Assembly: GCF_021919125.1 (NCBI RefSeq)
Contig: NZ_CP083439.1
Span: forward strand, 2,790,001-2,854,000
DNA from: Clavibacter sp. A6099
GTDB lineage: Bacteria; Actinomycetota; Actinomycetes; Actinomycetales; Microbacteriaceae
DNA: 64,000 bases
Direction: 5' to 3'
Made by a program: the position numbers and the translations under genes. Each line of letters starts with the position of its first letter. Position 1 is the first letter of the stretch. This document shows positions 34,896-45,455 of the stretch, piece after piece. The notes under the pieces were generated by a model that saw nothing but the letters and a program-made list of their open reading frames with translations, did not search any database and had not been told where the DNA came from.

Positions 34896-35429
34896 CTACC
34901 CTCCGTCCGGCGCGGAGCCGGGCGCGGGGCGGTGCGGGAACTCGCCCGTCCGGTAGAACGCGAAGGCCTTGGCGACCTTCTCGGGGGATCCGGCGACGAC
35001 GAGCGTGTCGCCCGGGTACACGGTGAAGTCGTCGGACGGCGCGGGGTTGGCGGACTCGCCGCGGACGACCGCCACGACCGTGAGCCCGACGACGCCGCGC
35101 GACGCGAGGTTGCCGAGCGCCTGGCCGGCGATGTGGTCGTCGTAGTCGACCGTGAACCAGTCGATGCTGAGGCCGGGGATCTGGTCGAGCTTGTCGAGGG
35201 ACTCCGTGATGCGCGTGCCGCCGAGCAGCTCCGCGAGCGTGTGCGCCTCGTCCTCGCTGAGACGGAGCGACACCTTCTGCGTGTCGGGCCCGTCCTGCTC
35301 CTCGGAGAAGGTGATCAGGTCGCTGTGGCCGGAGCGGTGGGCGATGACGCCGACCTTGCCCCCGTCGTCGGTGATGAAGGTGTGCAGCACGCCGACACCC
35401 GGCAGCTTGACGCGACGGACCTCCGCCAT
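34896..35429 (-). CDS. KhtT-like regulatory subunit with a TrkA-C (RCK_C) domain
   Basis: 177 residues, soluble. The N-terminal half (RVKLPGVGVLHTFIT...SLRLSEDEAHTLAELLGG) resembles the KhtT N-domain. The C-terminal half (VVGLTVVAVVRGE...PGDTLVVAGSPEKV) is a TrkA-C domain, a known ligand-binding module controlling K+ transport (cyclic di-AMP by precedent). The ATG has GGGAGG 8 nt upstream. It is the first gene of the unit with the antiporter, SURF1, DUF3817 and guaA. Confidence 0.9.
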   Translation of the reverse strand: MAEVRRVKLPGVGVLHTFITDDGGKVGVIAHRSGHSDLITFSEEQDGPDTQKVSLRLSEDEAHTLAELLGGTRITESLDKLDQIPGLSIDWFTVDYDDHIAGQALGNLASRGVVGLTVVAVVRGESANPAPSDDFTVYPGDTLVVAGSPEKVAKAFAFYRTGEFPHRPAPGSAPDGG

Positions 35430-35530
35430 GCGCGCACCTCCCTCTTCCTGTGGTTCACAACGCGGGCCGCGCCCCGCATGTTCCCTGCCCGCTCGACGCG
35501 GGACGGGTCCGGCCGAGCGGCCGGCGCGGA

Positions 35531-36649
35531 CTACTTGCCGTACGGCGCGACGACCACCTCGACGCGCTGGAACTCTTTGAGGTCGGAGTAGCCGGTGGTC
35601 GCCATCGCCCGACGGAGGGCACCGACCAGGTTGGCGCTGCCGTCGGCCGTGGTGGACGGGCCGTAGAGGATCTGCTCGAGAGGCGCGACCTGGTCGACGC
35701 GCACGCGGTGGCCGCGGGGCAGCTCGGAGTGGTGCGCCTCGGCGCCCCAGTGGAAGCCCTGGCCGGGCGCGTCGGTCGCGCGGGCGAGCGTGGATCCGAG
35801 CATGACCGCGTCGGCGCCGACCGCGATGGCCTTGACGATGTCGCCCGAGCTGCCGAGGCCGCCGTCGGCGATGACGTGCACGTAGCGACCGCCGGACTCG
35901 TCCATGTAGTCGCGGCGAGCGCCCGCGACGTCGGAGAGCGCGGTGGCCATGGGCGCGTGGATCCCCAGGGTCGAGCGGGTCGTCGACGCCGCTCCCCCGC
36001 CGAATCCGACGAGCACGCCGGCCGCGCCCGTGCGCATGAGGTGCAGGGCCGCCGTGTAGGTGGCCGCGCCTCCGACGATGACCGGCACGTCGAGCTCGTA
36101 GATGAACTTCTTGAGGTTGAGCGGGGCCGCGCCCTTGGAGACGTGCTCCGCCGAGACGGTGGTGCCGCGGATGACGAAGAGGTCGACGCCTGCCGCGACC
36201 ACGGTCTCGTAGTGGTCGGCGGTGCGCTGGGGCGAGAGGGCCGCGGCGACGACGACGCCGGCCGCGCGGATCTCCGCGATGCGCGCCGTGATGAGCTCGG
36301 GCTTGATCGGCTCCGCGTAGATCTGCTGCATGCGGGCAGTGGCCGACTCGGGCGGCAGCGAGCGGATCTCCTCGAGCAGGCGCTCGGGGTGCTCGTACCG
36401 GGTCCAGAGGCCCTCGAGGTCGAGGACGCCGAGGCCGCCGAAGCGCCCCATCGCGATGGCCGTCGCCGGGGAGACCACGGAGTCCATGGGGGCCGCGAGG
36501 AACGGGATCTCGAACTGGTACGCATCGATCGACCACGTGACCGACACGTCCTGCGGGTCGCGCGTGCGACGGGACGGGACGATGGCGATGTCGTCGAACG
36601 CGTACACACGGCGGGCCCGCTTGGCGCGGCCGATCTCTACATCACTCAC
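35531..36649 (-). CDS. guaB3: GuaB3 family IMP dehydrogenase-related protein
   Basis: 372 residues; TIM-barrel of the IMPDH/GMP reductase superfamily without CBS domains. LAAPMDSVVSP and HVIADGGLGSSGDIVKAIAVGADAV-type segments are clear. The catalytic-Cys loop (GPGSICTT in the true GuaB at 37910) is replaced here by VGFGGGAASTT, so no active-site Cys is seen at that position. Work on a cyanobacterial GuaB3 assigned GMP reductase activity; whether this holds here is open. Start GTG at 36649, because TAGGCT lies 6 nt upstream; GTG at 36655 is the alternative. Confidence 0.9.
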   Translation of the reverse strand: MSDVEIGRAKRARRVYAFDDIAIVPSRRTRDPQDVSVTWSIDAYQFEIPFLAAPMDSVVSPATAIAMGRFGGLGVLDLEGLWTRYEHPERLLEEIRSLPPESATARMQQIYAEPIKPELITARIAEIRAAGVVVAAALSPQRTADHYETVVAAGVDLFVIRGTTVSAEHVSKGAAPLNLKKFIYELDVPVIVGGAATYTAALHLMRTGAAGVLVGFGGGAASTTRSTLGIHAPMATALSDVAGARRDYMDESGGRYVHVIADGGLGSSGDIVKAIAVGADAVMLGSTLARATDAPGQGFHWGAEAHHSELPRGHRVRVDQVAPLEQILYGPSTTADGSANLVGALRRAMATTGYSDLKEFQRVEVVVAPYGK

Positions 36650-37742
36650 CCGCACAGCCTAGCGGCGGGCTCCTGCGCGACCGGCCGTCGCCCGGATCCG
36701 CGCGCATCCCCGCGACGGTCGGCGTGGCACGCCGCTCGGGCTCGAGCCCCGCGTGCAGCAGGAGCGCGCGGAGCCGTCCGGCGGCCAGCACGTCCCTCTC
36801 GGTCGCCTCGACGACGCGCCACTCCCCTCCCTCCGCTCCGTCCGCCGCGCTGGACCCGACGGCGAGGGGAATGCCCGGGCCCGCCCCGCGGATCCGGAGC
36901 CCGACCCGCTGCCGCGGCCAGGCCAACGCGAGCCGCCCCTGACCCGGCACGCGCGAGCCGACGGCCGGCCGCGCCAGCCCCGTCTCCGCCGCGACCCCGC
37001 GCGCGATCGACTCCACGGGGCCGCCCGCCGCCCCGTCCGCGGCGTCGACCAGGAGCTCGGCGCGCCTGCTCCACGGACCCGGCCCCCGCAGCTCCCTCTC
37101 CGCGTGGAGCTGGGCGCGCGTCACGGGGACGACGCGCGACGGCGCGAGCGCGTCGTCGAGCGCGACCAAGCCGTGGGCGGACCAGCCCGGTCCGGGCGCC
37201 GCGGCTCCGCGCACGGCGGCCAGGGCCGCGTCGTGGGAGGCGGCGAGCGCCGTCGCCGCGAGCGTGGGCAGCCGCACGCCGCCCGGGCCTCGCATGAGCG
37301 GCGAGCGCCCGCACGAGGGATCCCGCACGATGCGCGTGCCCGCCCGGCGCCCCGGCGGCAGGCCCGGCACGTCGAGCAGCGTCACGTGCAGCGGCCACGG
37401 CGCGAGGCGCGGCAGCCCGTGCACGGCGGCGGCCGATGGGCCGCCGAGCGCCACCGGAGCCGGGGAGACCCGGGCGAGCGCGCGGATCCGCAGCAGGTGC
37501 CGCTCCCGGGTCGACATCGCCTCCCAGTCCCCGCGCTCCACGTGCACGCCGGCCCGCAGCCGCACCAGCTCCCCGCGCGCCTCCGCTCGGGCGACGACGG
37601 CGGGATCCGCCCGCTCCTCCTCGCCCACCGGATCCGCGCCGGGCAGCGCCGTGGTGCCCGAGAGGAGCAGGACGACCCCGGGCGGCCCGAGCGTCGCGTC
37701 CTCGAGCGGACGGGCATCGGGCGCGGGCGGGGTCGAGGGCAT
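36642..37742 (-). CDS. AbiEi-like / DUF559-type protein
   Basis: 366 residues. The N-terminal half resembles the AbiEi antitoxin-type winged helix and following segment: RGELVRLRAGVHV...TRERHLLRIRALARV and ALGGPSAAAVHGLP. The C-terminal half has the layout of the DUF559 endonuclease-like domain (ESIARGVAAETGLARP...LALAWPRQRVGLRI), but the acidic catalytic residues expected there are not obvious. This combination is common in Microbacteriaceae without a toxin partner. No AbiEii-like nucleotidyltransferase gene is present beside it. The ATG at 37742 is chosen; the upstream in-frame stretch overlaps the guaB terminator. Its end overlaps the guaB3 start by 8 nt. Confidence 0.72.
   Translation of the reverse strand: MPSTPPAPDARPLEDATLGPPGVVLLLSGTTALPGADPVGEEERADPAVVARAEARGELVRLRAGVHVERGDWEAMSTRERHLLRIRALARVSPAPVALGGPSAAAVHGLPRLAPWPLHVTLLDVPGLPPGRRAGTRIVRDPSCGRSPLMRGPGGVRLPTLAATALAASHDAALAAVRGAAAPGPGWSAHGLVALDDALAPSRVVPVTRAQLHAERELRGPGPWSRRAELLVDAADGAAGGPVESIARGVAAETGLARPAVGSRVPGQGRLALAWPRQRVGLRIRGAGPGIPLAVGSSAADGAEGGEWRVVEATERDVLAAGRLRALLLHAGLEPERRATPTVAGMRADPGDGRSRRSPPLGCAGE
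36656..36661 (-). promoter_or_regulatory. -10 element (TAGGCT) of the leaderless guaB3 start
   Basis: TAGGCT, 6 nt, GTG (36649). It sits in the last codons of the upstream AbiEi-like gene, and the sequence around it nearly duplicates that before purN. Confidence 0.55.
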
Positions 37743-37842
37743 GCGGGCAGTGTCGCGGCCGACGAGGGCCGGGGATGCCTCCGGCCGCGACTCGCCGGAC
37801 GCGGGATCGGAGCCGCGCCCTGTGAGGGAGCGCCCGCACGCA

Positions 37843-37875
37843 CGAGGGGCCGGTGCGCACGGCACCGGCCCCTCG
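37843..37875 (-). terminator. Terminator after guaB
   Basis: 14-bp stem (CGAGGGGCCGGTGC / GCACCGGCCCCTCG), 5-nt loop, 35 nt past the guaB stop. Confidence 0.8.
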
Positions 37876-37909
37876 TCGTCACCGCGCGGGATCCGCGCGG
37901 CTCACCGCA

Positions 37910-39559
<1,650 letters not shown>

Positions 39560-39650
39560 TCAGCACGTACTGTCAACCAACGTCGTCCTGACGGTAGTCG
39601 CGGTGCCTGTGCGGATGTACCCGTCGCACGGCTCCCCCTATGGAGGTCTA

Positions 39651-41111
39651 GTGATAGCCACTGGTTCGGCCGGAGCACGCGCGCAGCGCGTCTGGGCCCT
39701 GATTCTCGCGGTGGCGTTCGCCTGCACCGCACTTCTCCTCTCGGCCCCATCGGCTGCCCACGCGGATCCACGCGCGGCGCCCCAGGCGGTCGACCCGGCG
39801 TCCGCCGAGCAGTCGCTGCTCGTCTGGGTCCGGGCGGACGCCGACAAGACCGGCATCGCCGGGGTCACCGTGAAGGTCTCGGGCGGTGGCGTCGAGGCCA
39901 CCGGCACGACCGGCGCGGACGGCAAGGCCGAGGTCGGCCTGAGCGCGCCGGGCTCCTTCACTGTCGAGGTCGACGAGTCCACCATCCCCGAGGGCGCCGG
40001 CGTCCCCCGTTCGGGCTCCAGCCCCCGCGAGGTCGACGTGGCCGCGGGCAACAAGAACGTCCCCGCCTTCTTCTTCATCTCGCCCGACGGATCCGCCGCC
40101 GGAGCTGCGGGAGCGACGCCGGCACCGAGCGCGGGCACCGACACGGGCACATCCACCGGCGGCGAGACCGCAGCGCCTGACACCGAGACCGGCGCGGTCT
40201 CCGGCACCGCGGAGCCCGTGACCCAGAACAACTTCTGGAAGATCTTCTGGCCCAAGGTGGTGACGGGCCTCATCTTCGGCCTGCTGCTCGCCCTCGCGGC
40301 CATCGGCCTCTCCCTCATCTACGGCACCACGGGCCTCAACAACTTCGCGCACGGCGAGCTGGTGACCTTCGGGGCGCTCATGGCCTACCTCTTCAGCAAC
40401 GTGCTCGGCCTCAACCCGGTGCTCGCCATCGTCATCACGGTCGTCCTCGGCGGGGCGTTCGGGTTCGCGCAGGACGCGGCGATCTGGAAGCCCCTGCGGA
40501 AGCGGCGCCTCGGACTGGTGCCGCTCATGATCGTCACCATCGGCCTGTCGCTCGCCCTGCGGTACACCTTCCAGTTCATCTTCGGCGCCGACCGGCTGAC
40601 GCTGCCGAACAGCTCGGCGCCGTTCCTGGTCGTCGGGCCGGTGAGCCTCAAGTTCACGGACGTGGTCGGCGCGATCGTCTCCGTCGTGCTGCTCGTCGCC
40701 GTCGCGTACGTCCTGCTCTACACGAAGATCGGCAAGGCCACCCGCGCCGTCTCCGACAACCGCTCGCTCGCCGCGGCGTCGGGCATCGACGTGGAGGGCG
40801 TGATCCGCGTGGTCTGGATCGGCGGCGCCGCGCTGGCCGCCCTGTCCGGCGTCTTCATCGCCTACTACCAGTCGCTGCGCTGGGACACGGGCGCGTCCAT
40901 CCTGCTGCTCGTCTTCTCGGCCGTCGTCCTCGGCGGCCTGGGCACGGCGTTCGGCGCGCTCATCGGCTCGATCATCATCGGCGTGTTCATCAACGTCAGC
41001 ACGATGGTCCTGCCCGAGAACATGAAGTACGTGGCCGCTCTCGTGGTCATGATCGTCATCCTGCTCGTCAGGCCCCAGGGCATCCTGGGTCGGAAAGATC
41101 GGATCGGTTAG
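39651..41111 (+). CDS. livH: Branched-chain amino-acid ABC permease LivH with an extra exported N-terminal domain
   Basis: 486 residues, against about 300 for normal LivH. Residues 1-38 are a signal peptide (SAAHA-DP cleavage). Residues about 47-135 form a small beta-sandwich-like domain of the carboxypeptidase-regulatory/CnaB style (TGIAGVTVKVSGGGVEATGTTGADGKAEVGL). A Thr/Ala/Gly/Pro linker runs about 140-193. The permease starts near 197: IYGTTGLNNFAHGELVTFGALM is the LivH signature, and it ends RPQGILGRKDRIG. The GTG start has TGGAGG 4 nt upstream, so the extension is translated. First gene of livHMGF. Confidence 0.92.
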   Translation: MIATGSAGARAQRVWALILAVAFACTALLLSAPSAAHADPRAAPQAVDPASAEQSLLVWVRADADKTGIAGVTVKVSGGGVEATGTTGADGKAEVGLSAPGSFTVEVDESTIPEGAGVPRSGSSPREVDVAAGNKNVPAFFFISPDGSAAGAAGATPAPSAGTDTGTSTGGETAAPDTETGAVSGTAEPVTQNNFWKIFWPKVVTGLIFGLLLALAAIGLSLIYGTTGLNNFAHGELVTFGALMAYLFSNVLGLNPVLAIVITVVLGGAFGFAQDAAIWKPLRKRRLGLVPLMIVTIGLSLALRYTFQFIFGADRLTLPNSSAPFLVVGPVSLKFTDVVGAIVSVVLLVAVAYVLLYTKIGKATRAVSDNRSLAAASGIDVEGVIRVVWIGGAALAALSGVFIAYYQSLRWDTGASILLLVFSAVVLGGLGTAFGALIGSIIIGVFINVSTMVLPENMKYVAALVVMIVILLVRPQGILGRKDRIG

Positions 41112-41117
41112 CCGCGC

Positions 41118-42089
41118 ATGAACTCCAACTTCATCTTCCTGGCGATCGGCGAGATCTTCTCGCCCACCACCGCGGCGTACGCGCTCGCCACCGTCGGCCT
41201 CGTGATCCACTTCGGATTCACGGGCCTGCTCAACTTCGGCCAGGCCGGCTTCATGGCCATCGGCGGATACGCGTTCGCCATCACGGCGGTCATGTACGAG
41301 TGGCCGGTGTGGGCGTCGCTGCTCGCGGCGATAGTCGCCTCGACGGTCTTCGCGCTCATCCTCGGCATCCCGACGCTGCGGCTGAGGGCGGACTACCTGA
41401 GCATCGTGACCATCGCCGCGGCCGAGATCATCCGGCTGAGCGTCAAGACACCCGAGTTCTCGTCGGTCACCGGCGGCTCGGAGGGCATCAACGGCGCGGC
41501 GAACGGCTTCAACGAGCTGAACCCGCTGCCCGAGGGTCGCTTCGGCGCCGGCGTGCTCACGTACTCCTCCGACCAGTGGTGGATCCGCATCGTCGGCTGG
41601 GGCCTCGTGGGCATCGCCTGCCTGCTGGTCTTCCTGCTCATGCGCAGCCCCTGGGGCCGCGTGCTGAAGGGCGTGCGCGAGGACGAGGACGCGGTCCGCG
41701 CGCTCGGCAAGAACGTGTACTCCTACAAGATGCAGGCGCTCGTGCTCGGCGGCGTGTTCGGCGGGCTCGCGGGCGTGGTCTTCATCCTCCCGAGGTCGCT
41801 GCAGCCCGACAACTACGGCACGCAGCTCACGTTCTTCCTCTACACGATCATGCTGCTGGGCGGTGCGGCCACGATCTTCGGTCCGGTCATCGGCTCGATC
41901 ATCTTCTGGGTCACGCTGTCGCTCTCCGACGGGCTGCTCAGCCTCGCCGTGACCAACGAGTGGCTGCCCATCTCGAGCACCCAGCAGGGCCCCATCCGCT
42001 TCATCATCGTGGGCGTCGCGCTCATGCTGCTCGTGATCTTCCGACCACAGGGCATCTTCGGGAAGAAGAAGGAGACGCACTTTGCCTGA
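41118..42089 (+). CDS. livM: Branched-chain amino-acid ABC permease LivM
   Basis: 323 residues, second permease of the LIV importer, 8-10 helices. GFTGLLNFGQAGFMAIGGYAFA and RLRADYLSIVTIAAAEIIRL are LivM hallmarks, and the C-terminus RPQGIFGKKK repeats the LivH ending. Starts 6 nt after livH; its 3' end overlaps livG by 8 nt. Confidence 0.95.
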   Translation: MNSNFIFLAIGEIFSPTTAAYALATVGLVIHFGFTGLLNFGQAGFMAIGGYAFAITAVMYEWPVWASLLAAIVASTVFALILGIPTLRLRADYLSIVTIAAAEIIRLSVKTPEFSSVTGGSEGINGAANGFNELNPLPEGRFGAGVLTYSSDQWWIRIVGWGLVGIACLLVFLLMRSPWGRVLKGVREDEDAVRALGKNVYSYKMQALVLGGVFGGLAGVVFILPRSLQPDNYGTQLTFFLYTIMLLGGAATIFGPVIGSIIFWVTLSLSDGLLSLAVTNEWLPISSTQQGPIRFIIVGVALMLLVIFRPQGIFGKKKETHFA

Positions 42090-43005
42090 CAAGACCCCGG
42101 TCTCGGCCATCCTCGACGGCGACGCCGCTCCGGGCTGCGCCAAGAAGGACCCCATCATCGTCGCGCACGGCGTCAGCCGGCAGTTCGGCGGCCTGAAGGC
42201 GGTCGACGTCGACCACCTCGAGATCCCCCGCGGCTCCATCACGGCCCTCATCGGCCCGAACGGCGCCGGCAAGACCACGTTCTTCAACCTGCTGACCGGC
42301 TTCGACAAGCCGAACACCGGCACCTGGGAGTTCTCGGGCAAGGACCTCGCCGGGATGAGCGCGTTCCGCGTCGCCCGCCTCGGCATGGTGCGCACTTTCC
42401 AGCTCACCAAGGCCCTCGGCGGCATGACCGTCCTGGAGAACATGCGCCTCGGCGCCACCGGCCAGGGCGGCGAGAACTTCTTCTCCGCGCTGATCCGCCC
42501 CCTCTGGCGCAAGAAGGAGGACGAGATCACGGAGCGCGCCCGCGGGCTCCTGAAGAAGTTCAAGCTCGACGCCAAGGAGGAGGACTACGCGGACAGCCTC
42601 TCCGGCGGTCAGCGCAAGCTCCTCGAGATGGCGCGCGCGCTCATGACGAGGCCGGATCTCGTGATGCTCGACGAGCCCATGGCGGGCGTCAACCCGGCGC
42701 TGACGCAGTCGCTGCTCCACCACATCCTCGACCTCAAGACCGAGGGCATGAGCGTGCTGTTCGTCGAGCACGACATGCACATGGTCAACGAGATCGCCGA
42801 CTGGGTGGTCGTGATGGCGGAGGGCCGCATCGTCGCCGAGGGCCCGCCCTCGACCGTGATGAGCGACCCGGCCGTCATCGACGCCTACCTCGGCGCTCAC
42901 CACGACACCGACCTCGGCACCCTCACGGGCCAGCGCGAGGTGGCGAAGGACATGGACTCCGACCTCGTGAAGAGCGAGATCGAGAAGGAAGCGGCAGACA
43001 AGTGA
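42082..43005 (+). CDS. livG: Branched-chain amino-acid ABC ATPase LivG
   Basis: 307 residues. Walker A GPNGAGKT at 58-65, RTFQLTKALGGMTVLENM, signature LSGGQRKLLEMARAL, Walker B LVMLDEPMAG, and the H-loop FVEHDMHMV. Longer than usual by about 20 residues at the N-terminus and 40 at the C-terminus (acidic tail). TTG start inside the end of livM with GGAG 7 nt upstream; no ATG/GTG nearby gives a better start. Confidence 0.95.
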   Translation: MPDKTPVSAILDGDAAPGCAKKDPIIVAHGVSRQFGGLKAVDVDHLEIPRGSITALIGPNGAGKTTFFNLLTGFDKPNTGTWEFSGKDLAGMSAFRVARLGMVRTFQLTKALGGMTVLENMRLGATGQGGENFFSALIRPLWRKKEDEITERARGLLKKFKLDAKEEDYADSLSGGQRKLLEMARALMTRPDLVMLDEPMAGVNPALTQSLLHHILDLKTEGMSVLFVEHDMHMVNEIADWVVVMAEGRIVAEGPPSTVMSDPAVIDAYLGAHHDTDLGTLTGQREVAKDMDSDLVKSEIEKEAADK

Positions 43006-43760
43006 CGGCAGAGCGGGTCCTCCAGACCACCGACCTCCACGCGGGCTACCTGCCCGGGGTCAACATCCTCAACGGGTGCAACGTGCACGTCGACAAGGGC
43101 GAGCTCGTGGGCATCATCGGCCCGAACGGCGCAGGCAAGTCCACGCTGCTGAAGGCGATCTTCGGCCAGGTCAACGTGCGCGGCGGCAGCATCGAGCTGA
43201 ACGGCCAGGACATCACGGGCCTCAAGGCCGACAAGCTCGTCTCGCGCGGCGTGGGCATGGTGCCGCAGAACAACAACGTCTTCCCCACGCTCACGATCGA
43301 CGAGAACCTGCAGATGGGCGCGTACCAGAAGCCCAAGATGTACAAGGAGCGGCTGGCGTTCGTCACCGACCTGTTCCCGGAGCTCGGCAAGCGGCTGAAG
43401 CAGCGCGCCGGATCCCTCTCGGGCGGCGAGCGCCAGATGGTCGCCATGTCGCGCGCGCTCATGATGGACCCGACGGTGCTGCTCCTCGACGAGCCGTCGG
43501 CCGGGCTCTCCCCCGTCCGGCAGGACGAGACGTTCATCAACGTCGCGCAGATCAACCGCGCGGGCGTCTCCGTGATGATCGTGGAGCAGAACGCCCGGCG
43601 CGCGCTGCAGATCTGCGACCGCGGCTACGTGCTCGACCAGGGCAAGGACGCGTACGAGGGTCGTGGGCGCGAGCTGATGAACGACCCGAAGGTCATCGAG
43701 CTGTACCTCGGCACGCTCGCCGCCGACCAGGAGAAGGCGAAGGCGGCGCCCCAGCCCTGA
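43002..43760 (+). CDS. livF: Branched-chain amino-acid ABC ATPase LivF
   Basis: 252 residues. Walker A GPNGAGKS with Lys46, MVPQNNNVFPTLTIDENL, signature LSGGERQMVAMSRAL, Walker B LLLDEPSAGLSP and H-loop IVEQNARRAL. GTG start overlaps the livG stop by 4 nt (GTGA). Last gene of the operon; a terminator follows at 43768. Confidence 0.95.
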   Translation: MTAERVLQTTDLHAGYLPGVNILNGCNVHVDKGELVGIIGPNGAGKSTLLKAIFGQVNVRGGSIELNGQDITGLKADKLVSRGVGMVPQNNNVFPTLTIDENLQMGAYQKPKMYKERLAFVTDLFPELGKRLKQRAGSLSGGERQMVAMSRALMMDPTVLLLDEPSAGLSPVRQDETFINVAQINRAGVSVMIVEQNARRALQICDRGYVLDQGKDAYEGRGRELMNDPKVIELYLGTLAADQEKAKAAPQP

Positions 43761-43767
43761 TCGTTCC

Positions 43768-43817
43768 CCGCACGACGCGACGCGGCATCCCCTCGGGGGT
43801 GCCGCGTCGTCGTGTGC
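43768..43817 (+). terminator. Terminator after livF
   Basis: Long stem (CCGCACGAC...GTCGTGCGG outer arm, GACGCGGCA/TGCCGCGTC inner arm) with a 2-nt bulge, starting 7 nt past the stop. Confidence 0.75.
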
Positions 43818-44034
43818 GGGCCGTGCGCGCGTCGCGGTGCGCTCACGAGGATGCGGCCGGCGACGGCGCGCGCCCGATCGCGTCGCGCTGCGGTGGCGGT
43901 AGAGGTAGCGGTAGAGGTCGCCGCCTCTCGGACGATGACGACCCGCTGGATCCACGTGTCGGCTCCCGGATCCAGGAGCCGGCGCCACCGCGAGGCGGGA
44001 GCGCGAGGCGCGAGCCAGCACCCGCGCGCGCCGA
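43818..44034. other. Intergenic region between livF and livK
   Basis: No gene recognised. It contains a short direct repeat GCGGTAGAGGT (twice, 43897-43920) and a small GGCTCC/GGAGCC inverted repeat near 43960-43980. Confidence 0.5.
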
Positions 44035-44062
44035 AGGGCCCGGTCCATGCGGACCGGGCCCT
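44035..44062 (-). terminator. Terminator after livK
   Basis: Perfect 12-bp stem AGGGCCCGGTCC / GGACCGGGCCCT with loop ATGC, 21 nt past the stop. Confidence 0.8.
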
Positions 44063-44083
44063 CAGCCGTGCGTGGTGCGGGTG

Positions 44084-45376
44084 CTAGTCGAGCTTGCCGT
44101 AGACCTGCTCGGAGAAGGTCGCCTTGTTGCCCGTGCCGTACTTGTAGACGGAGACGTACGCCTCGGTCGGGTCGCCGTTCTCATCGAAGGTGATCGGCCC
44201 GGAGATGCCGTCGTAGTCGATGTCGGTGCCGGCCTCGATCAGCTTCGCGCAGTCCGCGAAGGTCGTGCACTTGGTGCCGCCCTCCGAGACCGACTGGAGG
44301 TTGTCCTTCAGCGTCGGGCCATCGGTCGCCTTGCCCTGGAGCGCGGCGAGCGCGAGGAGCACGGTGCCGTCGTACGACTCGGCGGCGTAGCTGAAGACCG
44401 TGAGAGCGGGGTCGCCGTCGGCCTTCACCATGTCCTGCAGGCCGGCCTGGAAGTCCTCCTTGGCCTCGACGCCGGGGTTCGTGAACTGCGCGCCCGCGAT
44501 GTCGACGTTCGTGTCGGTCTCCTTGATGACGCCGTAGTTGCCGTCCGTGCCGTAGAAGCTCGCGAAGTCGAAGCCCTTCGACGCCAGCTGGTCGGCGATG
44601 GTCTTGATCTCGTCGAAGGAGATGACGACCAGCGCGTCCGGGTTCGGCGCGAGCACCGACGTGATGGCGCTGTTGAAGTCCGTGCTCGACGGCTCGAAGG
44701 TCGCCTCAGCGGCGATGGACGCGCCACCGGCCTCGAGGGTCTTCTTGATGTTCTCGCGGAGGCCCTTCCCGTACGCGTCGTTCATGTAGAGGATCGAGAC
44801 GTTGGTCTTGCCGTCCTGCAGGATCTTGTTGCCGAGGATGCGGCCCTGGAGCACATCCGACGGCGCGGTGCGCCAGTAGTAGCCGTTGTCCTTGTACGTG
44901 CTGAACTCCGGAGCCGTGTTCGCCGGCGAGAGCTGGACGACGTTCGCCGAGACGACCTGGTCGATGAAGGTCTTCGAGACCCCCGAGGAGGCGGCGCCGA
45001 TGATGGCACTGTTGCCGTCCGCGATGAGGGACGTGGCCGACTGGCTGGCGATGTCGGTCGTCGCGTCGCCCGAGTCCTTGTCGGTGACGGTCATCGTGAT
45101 GCCGGCCTTGGCGTCGTTGATGTCCTGCTCCGCCTTGTGCACGCCCGCGAACTCGGGCGGGCCGAGCACCGCGAGGGAACCCGTCTGCGGCAGGATCGTG
45201 CCGATCTTCAGGTTCAGGCCGCCGTCGGCCGTGGTGCCCCCCTCGCCTCCGCCGCCGCCGGAGCAGCCGGCGAGGACGAGGGCGCCGGCCACCGCGATGG
45301 TGAGGGCGCTGAGCGCGGTGCGGGCGGTGCGGGCGGATCGTGAGCGGGAGGCCGAAGCCCTGCCGAATGCGCTCAT
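44084..45376 (-). CDS. livK: Branched-chain amino-acid ABC substrate-binding lipoprotein
   Basis: 430 residues. Lipoprotein signal with lipobox LAGC (Cys38), then a Gly-rich tether. The mature part is a type I periplasmic-binding fold: KIGTILPQTGSLAVLGPPE, AVIIGAASS-like segment, SPANTAPEFS, and YMNDAYGKGL. It binds the substrate for LivHMGF, although it lies convergent to that operon rather than in it. The ATG has AAGGAG 5 nt upstream; the 36 codons of open frame further upstream are ignored. Confidence 0.94.
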   Translation of the reverse strand: MSAFGRASASRSRSARTARTALSALTIAVAGALVLAGCSGGGGGEGGTTADGGLNLKIGTILPQTGSLAVLGPPEFAGVHKAEQDINDAKAGITMTVTDKDSGDATTDIASQSATSLIADGNSAIIGAASSGVSKTFIDQVVSANVVQLSPANTAPEFSTYKDNGYYWRTAPSDVLQGRILGNKILQDGKTNVSILYMNDAYGKGLRENIKKTLEAGGASIAAEATFEPSSTDFNSAITSVLAPNPDALVVISFDEIKTIADQLASKGFDFASFYGTDGNYGVIKETDTNVDIAGAQFTNPGVEAKEDFQAGLQDMVKADGDPALTVFSYAAESYDGTVLLALAALQGKATDGPTLKDNLQSVSEGGTKCTTFADCAKLIEAGTDIDYDGISGPITFDENGDPTEAYVSVYKYGTGNKATFSEQVYGKLD

Positions 45377-45455
45377 GGTGCTCCTTATGGATGTGTGTGG
45401 TGATGCTCGGGAATGTGTTGCATGAGGCACGCGAATGCGCGCCTCGCCTGGTGCG

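Noticed and set aside
36642-37742. AbiE toxin-antitoxin system
   Set aside because: No AbiEii-like nucleotidyltransferase is adjacent; only the AbiEi-like half is seen, so a working system is not claimed.
43890-43925. GCGGTAGAGGT direct repeat as a CRISPR-like or regulatory array
   Set aside because: Only two short copies, no spacers, no nearby cas genes.
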